Assembly: GCF_000430645.1 (NCBI RefSeq)
Contig: NZ_KE387185.1
Span: 841,780 to 905,779, forward strand
Direction: 5' to 3'
Source of the DNA: Aquimarina latercula DSM 2041
GTDB taxonomy: Bacteria > Bacteroidota > Bacteroidia > Flavobacteriales > Flavobacteriaceae
DNA: 64,000 nucleotides
Both the position numbers and the translations under genes were made by a program. The notes beneath the pieces are model-generated. The model worked only from the letters and a program-made list of their open reading frames with translations, was not told the origin of the DNA and did not search any database. Positions 46,396 to 53,202 of this stretch are shown here, piece after piece (the stretch's first letter is position 1; every line of letters starts with the position of its first letter).

Positions 46396-48465
46396 ATGAA
46401 AATAAAATTAGCCCTTTTATTTATAGTGTTTTTGAGCATCACAACTTTTGCTCAGGACCTAACCGTTACTTTCGAGAATGCCAGAAATACTAATGATGGC
46501 ACAGACGATTTTTATGAAGCCGACATAGTGGTTTCATCCGATGTGGGTTTTAAGTTAGGAGACGGTCAACTTTATTTTGATTACAATACCGCTGCTTTTG
46601 GAACAAACGTGGTGGCTAATGGAAATTTTGAGTTTGTGATACCCGATGGAGCCATTCTGGCACTACCCGGTGGTTTTGGTTTTTTCTATAGTACCAATTC
46701 TGTTGATAATTCGGATCAGGTGGTATCTACTAATTATTCTGCTCAGGGTTCTGCGGGAGTAATCAATGGCAATAATATTACCAGTACACCAACCATACTT
46801 TTTAGTATCAAAATAAAGTATGAGGATGTATCCGAGGATGCGGGAGTTGCTTTCAATACAGAGATTAATGGAGCTACCGAACAATTTTTTACGGCTTGTG
46901 GTCCTTTTGATACCCCTGCAAATAAAGATTGTACTAATTTTCCTGGTGATCAAATCACTACAGAGAATGCTACTTTTGATTCTACAGGAGCGGTTATCAG
47001 TTCGGATACTACACCTCCAGTAATTACATTAACTGGTAATGCTTCAGAAACCGTAGAAGCAGGAACAACGTATACAGATGATGGCGCCACTGCTACCGAT
47101 GATACAGACGGCGATATTACAGCAGAACTCGTAATAGTTAATCCAGTGGATACATCGGTGCCAGGAGTATATACCGTTACCTATAATGTAAGTGATGCTG
47201 CAGGGAATGTGGCTACAGAAGTAACTAGAGAAGTAACTGTAGAAGATACAACAGTACCCGTGATTACCTTAGTTGGTAATGCTTTACAAACTGTAGAAGC
47301 AGGAACAACGTACGCAGATGATGGAGCTACGGCCTCTGATTCGCTAGATGGTGATATTACTGCAGCTATTGTTACCGTAAATCCAGTAGATACATCAGTG
47401 CCAGGAGTATATACCGTAACCTATAACGTAAGTGATGCTGCAGGAAATGTGGCTACAGAAGTAACTAGAGAAGTAACGGTAGCCGATACCACAGTGCCTG
47501 TGATTACTTTAATTGGTAATGCTTCAGAAACCGTAGAAGCAGGAACAACCTACACAGATGATGGAGCTACGGCCTCTGATTCGCTAGATGGTGATATTAC
47601 TGCAGCTATTGTTACCGTAAATCCAGTAGATACATCAGTGCCAGGAGTATATACCGTAACCTATAACGTAAGTGATGCTGCAGGAAATGTGGCTACAGAA
47701 GTAACTAGAGAAGTAACGGTAGCCGATACCACAGTGCCTGTGATTACTTTAATTGGTAATGCTTCAGAAACCGTAGAAGCAGGAACAACCTATACAGACG
47801 ATGGAGCTACTGCTACTGATGATACAGACGGCGATATCACATCAGAACTCGTAATAGTTAATCCAGTGGATACATCGGCACCAGGAGTATATACCATTAC
47901 CTATAATGTAAGTGATGCTGCAGGGAATGCAGCTACAGAAGTAATCAGAGAAGTAACGGTAGTCGATACAACAGTGCCAGAGATTACGTTGTTGGGGGAT
48001 AACCCATTAGAGATAGCACAAGGAGATGTTTATACAGATCCTGGAGCAACCGCTTTTGATTCGCTAGATGGTGATATCACTGCAGCTATTGCTGTAGTAA
48101 ACCCAGTAGACACTTCTACAGAAGGTACCTATACCGTAACCTATAATGTGATGGATGCTGCAGGGAATGTTGCAACCGAAGTGACCAGAACTGTAAACGT
48201 ATCTCAAGTACTTAGTGTAGAGGATAATACCATTAAAGGTCTGAAAGTATATCCTAATCCTGTAAGGGATAGTTTTACTATTACTAGTGCTGATGCAGAA
48301 TTTGATAGTATCAAATTATATAACATCACTGGTGCTTTGGTACAAGAAATTAATCCTAACAAAGTAAATGAATTGATACCTATGAATCACTTACAATCAG
48401 GTGTTTATTTTCTGCAAATGATCGCAGGAGATGCCAGTAAAACTCTGAAATTAGTAAAGCAGTAG
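46396..48465 (+). CDS. T9SS-secreted surface protein with cohesin-like N-terminus and five Ig-like (DUF5011) repeats
   Basis: 689 residues from ATG 46396, chosen because a good signal peptide (KIKLALLFIVFLSITTFAQ) begins there. A 44-codon in-frame extension to 46264 has no such features. After the signal comes a domain of about 180 residues resembling cohesin folds (FYEADIVVSSDVGFKLGDGQ, YFDYNTAAFG, TILFSIKIKYED). Five DUF5011/HYR-like repeats of about 80 residues follow from residue 205 (ITLTGNASETVEAGTTYTDD, TYNVSDAAGN). The C-terminus is a classic Por secretion tail (GLKVYPNPVRDSF, GVYFLQM, KTLKLVKQ). It would be exported by T9SS and attached to the surface. Confidence 0.85.
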   Translation: MKIKLALLFIVFLSITTFAQDLTVTFENARNTNDGTDDFYEADIVVSSDVGFKLGDGQLYFDYNTAAFGTNVVANGNFEFVIPDGAILALPGGFGFFYSTNSVDNSDQVVSTNYSAQGSAGVINGNNITSTPTILFSIKIKYEDVSEDAGVAFNTEINGATEQFFTACGPFDTPANKDCTNFPGDQITTENATFDSTGAVISSDTTPPVITLTGNASETVEAGTTYTDDGATATDDTDGDITAELVIVNPVDTSVPGVYTVTYNVSDAAGNVATEVTREVTVEDTTVPVITLVGNALQTVEAGTTYADDGATASDSLDGDITAAIVTVNPVDTSVPGVYTVTYNVSDAAGNVATEVTREVTVADTTVPVITLIGNASETVEAGTTYTDDGATASDSLDGDITAAIVTVNPVDTSVPGVYTVTYNVSDAAGNVATEVTREVTVADTTVPVITLIGNASETVEAGTTYTDDGATATDDTDGDITSELVIVNPVDTSAPGVYTITYNVSDAAGNAATEVIREVTVVDTTVPEITLLGDNPLEIAQGDVYTDPGATAFDSLDGDITAAIAVVNPVDTSTEGTYTVTYNVMDAAGNVATEVTRTVNVSQVLSVEDNTIKGLKVYPNPVRDSFTITSADAEFDSIKLYNITGALVQEINPNKVNELIPMNHLQSGVYFLQMIAGDASKTLKLVKQ
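47315..47792 (+). repeat. Tandem 240-bp repeats encoding Ig-like domains
   Basis: Positions 47315-47552 and 47555-47792 are identical over 238 bp with a period of exactly 240 bp (80 codons). Flanking repeat units of the same gene are clearly diverged. This indicates recent duplication or gene conversion of the central domains, and likely length variation between strains. Confidence 0.9.
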
Positions 48466-48515
48466 AATATACATAATTTAATCTGTAAATATCAAAGATC
48501 ATAAGTATGCATGCC

Positions 48516-48657
48516 TATAGCTAAATCAATATAAAATGGCACTTAAGATTTATAAAGAAAAAACTTCGAGTTTAAGGCAAAAAACGTAGGTATAGCATCA
48601 GCTAAATCTAAGTTTTTTCTATGAAGATAGATGTTATTTTATATTGATTTAGCTATA
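48516..48657. mobile_element. 142-bp MITE-like element with 22-bp perfect terminal inverted repeats
   Basis: The ends 48516-48537 (beginning TATAGCTAAATC) and 48636-48657 (ending GATTTAGCTATA) are perfect 22-bp inverted repeats. A nested inverted repeat, AGAAAAAACTT (48556-48566) with AAGTTTTTTCT (48610-48620), lies inside. No coding capacity and no obvious target-site duplication. Layout fits a miniature inverted-repeat element; a large regulatory hairpin after the T9SS gene is the alternative. The rest of the 500-bp spacer 48466-48967 shows nothing else. Confidence 0.55.
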
Positions 48658-48967
48658 ACTACTTACTCAATAAGCAGTTAGGAACGTTATTTGGTTGATA
48701 ACCCTGAAACTTGTCTAGTGATTTTCTCTAGCTAGACTTGTTTCTGGATTATGCCACTTATACAATTTTTAATCAAAAATCGTATAACAGACCTATTGCT
48801 ATTGATAACTGATATAAAGGAGACAAAGCACGAATAATGCCTGTCGGAAAAGTACTAGCTTTTTAAGGGATTGGTAAAGTGTTTGGAATAAATAAGAAAT
48901 AATTTTATCGCATACGCAGTCATCGAATTAAAGATGATTTAATACATACATTAAAAACAAGATTACC

Positions 48968-49348
48968 ATGAAAACAATCAAACTAATACCATTATTATTC
49001 TTGGCATTTTTTATGATCAATTGCGCTAATGATAGCGAAGATGATTTAATAGATGTAATTGATAATCCAGATCCTATTGGCGATGGATCAGTAATTACCT
49101 ATACCGCCAATATCGAACCTATCATACAGAGTAGTTGTGTAGGTTGTCATGCGGATCCACCAGTAAATGGAGCACCTTTTCCATTAATCAATTTTACTCA
49201 AGTAAGTCAAAGAGCTGGCGGTATTCTTAACAGAATGTCCAGACAAAATGGAGCGGCAGGAGCCATGCCTCCTTCTGGTCGTTTGCCGCAATCGACTATT
49301 GATTTGGTAGATCAGTGGATCGCAGACGGAGCGCTAGAAAGCGAATAG
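48968..49348 (+). CDS. Small c-type cytochrome-like lipoprotein
   Basis: 126 residues. Lipoprotein signal with lipobox MINC (Cys near residue 19). A single haem c motif, SSCVGCHADPP (CxxCH near residues 57-61), and a downstream Met in MSRQNGAAGAMPPSGRLP that could be the distal ligand. The tail STIDLVDQWIADGAL is the typical last helix of these cytochrome-like domains. It heads a plus-strand cluster with YceI, OB-fold and DUF5777 genes. A role in periplasmic electron transfer is likely; the partner is unknown. Confidence 0.85.
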   Translation: MKTIKLIPLLFLAFFMINCANDSEDDLIDVIDNPDPIGDGSVITYTANIEPIIQSSCVGCHADPPVNGAPFPLINFTQVSQRAGGILNRMSRQNGAAGAMPPSGRLPQSTIDLVDQWIADGALESE

Positions 49349-49376
49349 TATTCTAAAAAAAAACAAAATTTATGAA

Positions 49377-49454
49377 ATGAGCCATCATCACACCATGGGT
49401 ATACCCATCAAAATGTGTAATGGCGAATTACATCTGACAGATACGAAACAATAA
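49377..49454 (+). CDS. Possible 25-codon small ORF, His/Cys-containing
   Basis: ATG 49377 to TAA 49452-49454 reads MSHHHTMGIPIKMCNGELHL and five more residues, between the cytochrome and YceI genes. The HHH and Cys suggest metal binding, but the DNA also contains a perfect palindrome (ATGGGTATACCCAT, 49395-49408), so it may be a regulatory stretch that is open by chance. Confidence 0.25.
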   Translation: MSHHHTMGIPIKMCNGELHLTDTKQ

Positions 49455-49465
49455 ACTTTAAACAG

Positions 49466-50029
49466 ATGAAAATGACACAAAAAAAGAACCCAATACTATT
49501 GGTATTAGCATTGTTGTTGATCACTGCATCAGCAACAGCTCAAAAATATTTAGATAAAAAAGGAAAGCTCACCTTTGAAGCTTCAGAAGAACTTTTTGAA
49601 CCTGTAAAGGCGGTTAATGAATCGGTAACAGTGATACTAAATACAGAGACGAATGAGATCGCGTCACTGGCTTTAATGAAAGGTTTTAGATTTAAAAACT
49701 CCTTGATGGAAGAACATTTTAATGAAAACTATATCGAATCAGAAACCTATCCCAAAGCAACCTTTAAGGGCAAGTTAGTAGATCTTAAGGTTTCGGATCT
49801 TACCGAAAGTAATACCAGTGTTACAGTAGATGGGAAGATACAATTGCGTGGAAAAGAAAAAGAAATTAATACCACCCTACAGGTTAAAAAATCGGGAGAT
49901 GCTATAGTCATACAAGGTTCATTTACTGTAACTCCTTCTGATTTTGATATTGATATACCAGGTGTGGTAAGAAATAAAATTGCCAAGGAAGTCATTGTTT
50001 CTCTGGATTGTAAACTTACACAGAAATGA
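49466..50029 (+). CDS. YceI-family periplasmic protein
   Basis: 187 residues with signal peptide ending ATAQ. YceI-type lipocalin-like beta-barrel: EASEELFEPVKAVNESVTVIL, FKNSLMEEHFNENYIESETYPKATFKG and the C-terminal FTVTPSDFDIDIPGVVRNKI. Family members bind polyisoprenoid-type lipids or are induced by stress. The last four bases overlap the start of the next gene (ATGA), so the two are translationally coupled. Confidence 0.85.
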   Translation: MKMTQKKNPILLVLALLLITASATAQKYLDKKGKLTFEASEELFEPVKAVNESVTVILNTETNEIASLALMKGFRFKNSLMEEHFNENYIESETYPKATFKGKLVDLKVSDLTESNTSVTVDGKIQLRGKEKEINTTLQVKKSGDAIVIQGSFTVTPSDFDIDIPGVVRNKIAKEVIVSLDCKLTQK

Positions 50030-50418
50030 AAAAAAGTAAAATCATCATAGCTATTGTACTTATAGCCTTTATCGGCGGGATATTTATGTACAATTATGTA
50101 TTTAATGCCAAGCATAGGAACATTGCAGAAGAAAAAGCAAGCATAACCTTATCAGCAGAAGCATTGTATACGAATTTTAAAAAGGATGAAGCATTAGCAA
50201 CCACCAATTTTCTGGACAAAGTAGTAGCAGTAAAAGGTGAAATAACTGAGCTAGAAAATAATGAAGTGGTCCTAAATAGTAAAGCACAAATACGTCTAGA
50301 TACTACAGAAACCTCTAGACATAAAGTGGGAGAAATAATTACTATAAAAGGACGATGTGTAGGCTATGATGAACTATTAGAAGTGGTCAAAATAGACCAG
50401 GCAACCGTATTAAAATAA
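50026..50418 (+). CDS. Membrane-anchored OB-fold (tRNA_anti-like) protein
   Basis: 130 residues. An N-terminal transmembrane anchor (about 5-23) is followed by a small beta-barrel of the tRNA_anti-like/OB type (FLDKVVAVKGEITELENNEV, GEIITIKGRCVGYDELLEVV). Such proteins occur next to YceI genes in Bacteroidetes. The domain is probably periplasmic. Binding partner unknown. Confidence 0.7.
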   Translation: MKKSKIIIAIVLIAFIGGIFMYNYVFNAKHRNIAEEKASITLSAEALYTNFKKDEALATTNFLDKVVAVKGEITELENNEVVLNSKAQIRLDTTETSRHKVGEIITIKGRCVGYDELLEVVKIDQATVLK

Positions 50419-50426
50419 AAACTAAA

Positions 50427-51281
50427 ATGAATTGCAAATTTATATATATACTAATTTTTTTAACGCCCAGTTTATTTTTTGGGCAAGAGGAAGATTTACT
50501 ATCGGAGATAGATACCAAAATTGAAGCAGACTATAAAAGTGCGGCGTTCAAAGGGTTGAAAATCGTTAATTTTGAATCCACAAAAATGATCACTGGCAAA
50601 GAGTTGTACTTTGTAGTGTCCCATAGATTTGGTTCGATAGAAACAGGATTTGAGGATTTCTTTGGGTTGGATCAAGCAGTCACACGATTAAATCTTATTT
50701 ATGGTATTACGGATGCTATTAATATAGGAGTGTCCCGAAGTTCATTTCGTAAGATCTATGAATCTTCTTTAAAAATAAGATTAGTTAGAGAAAAAAAAGG
50801 AGGTTTTCCTTTTACCATAGTGAGTTCTAGTAATGTCTTGATCAATACCTCTTTAGATGATGCCTTGTTACCCAAGTTAGAATTTGTAAACAGATTAGGG
50901 TATACGACACAATTGTTAATCTCCAAAAAGTTTAATGAGAACTTTTCATTGCAATTAATGCCTACGTTTTTTCATGATAATTATGTAGATATTGATGCCC
51001 AGGATAACTCGCAATATGTGATTGGTTTTGGAGGAAGGCATAAACTCACCAAACGATTTTCACTAAACATGGATTATGGATTACATCTCAATAGAGCTGA
51101 TAATTCACCCTTTAAAAATCCACTTTCTATTGGCGTTGATATCGAGACTGGCGGACATGTTTTTCAATTACATTTCACCAATGCACAGCCTATGAACACC
51201 AATGGATTTTTAGGACAAGGCACGGGTGATTGGAGCGATGGTGATATTTTCTTTGGGTTCAACCTATCTAGAGTGTTTTAA
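50427..51281 (+). CDS. DUF5777-family outer-membrane beta-barrel protein
   Basis: 284 residues with signal peptide ending SLFFGQ. The body alternates hydrophobic beta strands and ends in LSRVF, a typical outer-membrane insertion signal. The YFVVSHRFGSIETGFEDFFGLD segment is characteristic of DUF5777. It follows the OB-fold gene by 8 bp. Together with cytochrome, YceI and OB-fold genes it forms a cluster that recurs in Bacteroidetes, without a known joint function. Confidence 0.75.
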   Translation: MNCKFIYILIFLTPSLFFGQEEDLLSEIDTKIEADYKSAAFKGLKIVNFESTKMITGKELYFVVSHRFGSIETGFEDFFGLDQAVTRLNLIYGITDAINIGVSRSSFRKIYESSLKIRLVREKKGGFPFTIVSSSNVLINTSLDDALLPKLEFVNRLGYTTQLLISKKFNENFSLQLMPTFFHDNYVDIDAQDNSQYVIGFGGRHKLTKRFSLNMDYGLHLNRADNSPFKNPLSIGVDIETGGHVFQLHFTNAQPMNTNGFLGQGTGDWSDGDIFFGFNLSRVF

Positions 51282-51297
51282 TAAAACCGCCTGTACC

Positions 51298-51555
51298 ATG
51301 ATGATATCCATTGCTAGAATAGAGGTTCAAGAACACTTTTGTGAAGATTGTGCTTCACTAATTAGGAATAAATTATCCGAAGTTGATCAGATCAAAAACG
51401 TTCGATTATATCCTAAGGAAGCACTTATTACATTCTGTTTTAGAAGAGCCAACGAATTATCAACAGTATTGAATGTATTGTCAAACATCGGGTATCATGA
51501 AAAAGAAGAAAAAATCATAACGAAGCAATGCGAACTAAACTTGTGTAATTGTTGA
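51298..51555 (+). CDS. Small heavy-metal-associated (HMA)-like protein
   Basis: 85 residues from ATG 51298 (ATG 51301 equally possible). The HMA-like core has a CxxC metal site (HFCEDCASLIRNKLSEVDQI) followed by the expected beta-alpha-beta pattern (KNVRLYPKEALITFCF, LNVLSNIGYHEK) and a Cys-rich tail (CELNLCNC). Located 17 bp after the DUF5777 gene, probably in the same operon. A longer in-frame start inside the DUF5777 gene (51226) exists but would overlap coding sequence. A metal-chaperone role is inferred. Confidence 0.6.
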   Translation: MMISIARIEVQEHFCEDCASLIRNKLSEVDQIKNVRLYPKEALITFCFRRANELSTVLNVLSNIGYHEKEEKIITKQCELNLCNC

Positions 51556-51660
51556 TTAATAATTGATTTGTTTTTTTGTATGCCGCAAACCGCCTTTGCC
51601 AGTGAAATTTTCTTAGTACGTATTTTACCTGGAAGAGGTGTTGCGGTGTTTTAACCCAGA

Positions 51661-51951
51661 TTATGCAATAGAAAATTTATTGCATCTGGTAACTACTGTA
51701 AACACTACCACTGTGTTCTGTTTTTTAATTTCACCATAGCCACTTCGACTGGGCTCAGTACATAGCCTTCGACCCAGCTCAGGGTATACTGCTATGCAGA
51801 AATCAAGAAAACACCAGTATTTATTGTAGTTCCAAGCTTCATAACAAAGTTCTATTGCATAATCCGGGTCTAAGTGGACAAATTCAAGTAATTTATCATA
51901 GTGAAACAAAGAGAAATTGCCTGTCTGTCGATCTAGGTGGATATAGCGCAT
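51661..51951 (-). pseudogene. Gene remnant interrupted by palindromic repeats
   Basis: The first 55 codons from ATG 51951 look coding (YDKLLEFVHLDPDYAIELCY, AWNYNKYWCFLDFCIA). The rest (VYPELGRRLCTEPSRSGYGE) is just a translation of the dispersed CTTCGAC/GGCTCAG repeats, so the original 3' end seems replaced. The DNA for PDYAIE occurs again in inverted orientation at 51659-51673. I do not recognise the family. Confidence 0.35.
51744..51784. repeat. Two dispersed TTCGAC...GCTCAG repeats
   Basis: TTCGACTGGGCTCAG (51744-51758) and TTCGACCCAGCTCAGGG (51768-51784) are two units in direct orientation of the CTTCGA/GCTCAG palindromic repeat family scattered in flavobacterial intergenic DNA. A related unit lies at 52070-52110. 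Confidence 0.6.
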
Positions 51952-52069
51952 AGCTTTTTTAAGTCAACCCCTATGTTCGTTATTTAGATTTGAGGGTGTG
52001 CAGGCACTCTTCCTAAAGTAAAAGCACTCGAACGGAGGAATTTTTTGAAACACTGAATTTTAAACTACT

Positions 52070-52110
52070 GTCATGCTGAGCTTCCTCCGATGGCGAACAG
52101 ATGTCGAAGC
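52070..52110. repeat. Dispersed palindromic repeat (GTCATGCTGAGC...GTCGAAGCA)
   Basis: GTCATGCTGAGCTTCC at 52070 and ATGTCGAAGCA ending at 52111 match the two arms of the common Bacteroidetes intergenic repeat, with an insertion between them. Same family as 51744-51784, inverted. Confidence 0.55.
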
Positions 52111-52257
52111 AAATTATTGGATAAAATTTTTACTGGATGTCTCTAACTGAGGAATTTTATTTTAAAAAAGTCTACATACACAAGGACTTATACCAGTTAT
52201 GATGTTAAATCATACGTGAAAAGAAAATAATAACGCTTCAATCGTAACCAAATATAT

Positions 52258-52353
52258 ATGCGCAGATTAATTATTAAATATCGACTTAGCCTATCATTAG
52301 CTGTATTCTATACATTATTAGGGTGGATTATATATTATATTTTCCTTGGGTAA
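52258..52353 (+). CDS. Possible 31-residue single-pass membrane peptide
   Basis: ATG 52258-52260 to TAA 52351-52353 encodes a peptide with a basic N-terminus (MRRLIIKYRL) and one hydrophobic helix (SLSLAVFYTLLGWIIYYIFLG). The basic-then-hydrophobic pattern fits a real membrane microprotein, but it lies in decayed DNA and may be chance. No homologue is recognised. Confidence 0.3.
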   Translation: MRRLIIKYRLSLSLAVFYTLLGWIIYYIFLG

Positions 52354-52456
52354 AATATGAAACAGATCACATGTTATACCAGTTCTGATTTTAATTGTGT
52401 AATTTAATATTGGAAATGGTATTATAACAGTATTTATAACAATACACTTTGAATTC

Positions 52457-52605
52457 GATACCAACCATAATGTATGTAAAAATCATTATTGTTTACAAAG
52501 TAAAGCAAAACTTGTGTAATTACGACATTAGTAAAGCAATACTAGAAAGATTTAAGTAGCTTTATGATATTTTAGAAGCCCCCCCTATGAAACATTTTAA
52601 TTAAA
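52457..52605. repeat. Right copy of the decayed repeat
   Basis: Aligns with 35945-36110 in the same orientation: ACCAACCATA at the start, TAATTACGACATT in the middle and CCTATGAAAC then TTTTAAT at the end. Its reading frame is destroyed by stops and shifts. It lies 0.3 kb inside the right tRNA boundary. Confidence 0.55.
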
Positions 52606-52897
52606 TAAGTGTATTTTTTCTTTTTAGATTAACCATAATTTTTGCATAAACACAACAATTGGCCTTGATCCGCATGTAACTTCCATTTTCCTTAGAAGGG
52701 TGGGTTTATTCTTAGACTATTCTTTATGTAAAAAGTTTAATGGCGCAACCTGCTGTTTTGTATGGGTTTATTGGTGGTGAAGAGCGGTTCGATAAATGGT
52801 GAAATCCAACAAAAAAGCCTTAAAAAAAGCAGGAAATAATACAACTTATCGAACTTTTTTAAAAAATCAAGTATTTGATTATCATTATTTTGTGTAT

Positions 52898-52929
52898 TAA
52901 AAAAGCCCAAACAAACTGTTCGGGCTTTT
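52898..52929 (-). terminator. tRNA-Phe terminator
   Basis: On the minus strand, AAAAGCCCGAACA pairs with TGTTTGGGCTTTT (one G:U pair) and is followed by T-rich sequence, directly downstream of tRNA-Phe. The same hairpin, with base changes, accompanies the tRNA remnant at 34444-34475. Confidence 0.85.
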
Positions 52930-52949
52930 AAGGTGGTGCCTCCAGGAAT
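52900..52949. repeat. Right copy of the 50-bp tRNA-Phe-end direct repeat (candidate att site)
   Basis: Partner of 34444-34493 (46/50 identical, same orientation). Here it forms the real 3' end and terminator of the intact tRNA-Phe gene, as expected for the tRNA-proximal junction of an integrated element. Confidence 0.75.
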
Positions 52950-53006
52950 CGAACCAGGGACACAAGGATTTTCAGTCCTTTGCTCTACCAACTGAGCTAA
53001 GGCACC
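52934..53006 (-). tRNA. tRNA-Phe (anticodon GAA)
   Basis: 73 nt, minus strand, 5' end at 53006. Acceptor GGTGCCT/AGGCACC, D-arm GCTC...GAGC, anticodon stem AAGGA/TCCTT with loop CTGAAAA (anticodon GAA), T-arm CCTGG-TTCGATT-CCAGG type. CCA is not encoded. A consensus promoter lies just upstream and a terminator just downstream. It marks the right border of the putative 18.5-kb island. Confidence 0.97.
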
Positions 53007-53022
53007 TTGCTGTAAGCGGATG

Positions 53023-53053
53023 CAAATATAGAACGCTTTTTTTAATACTCAAA
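53023..53053 (-). promoter_or_regulatory. Consensus Bacteroidetes promoter for tRNA-Phe
   Basis: Minus strand: TTTG (53053-53050), 19-bp spacer, TATATTTG (53030-53023), matching the -33/-7 elements TTTG and TAnnTTTG exactly. The -7 box is 17 bp before the tRNA 5' end. Confidence 0.85.
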
Positions 53054-53202
53054 AGAAAAAATTAAAAAAATCGTTTTGTATTTTTACAAACTTATAGATA
53101 AGAGCTTGTAATATCCTGTAATCTAGAAGTTGTGATTAACTGAAACGAGATTATAATTTTTAAAAAAAGAGGATTGACTACCTGTAAAATAAAAATAAAT
53201 AA

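Larger units (their letters stand above)
51556..52897. other. Decayed region between the cytochrome cluster and tRNA-Phe
   Basis: About 1.3 kb without an intact recognisable gene. It contains a broken minus-strand ORF (51661-51951), dispersed palindromic repeats (51744-51784, 52070-52110), a possible 31-codon membrane peptide (52258-52353), the right copy of the decayed repeat (52457-52605), and two short similar motifs TTATACCAGTT (near 52185 and 52374). The second begins a 56-bp imperfect palindrome (52373-52428). The overall picture is of sequence debris at the right end of the island. Confidence 0.5.

Noticed and set aside
39934..48465. Regular repeats that could suggest a CRISPR array
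   Set aside because: The repeats are in-frame protein repeats of 240 bp or longer blocks with no short repeat-spacer pattern; no cas genes are present.
51226..51297. Upstream start for the HMA-like gene inside the DUF5777 gene
   Set aside because: It would overlap coding sequence by 56 bp, and the HMA core begins right after ATG 51298.
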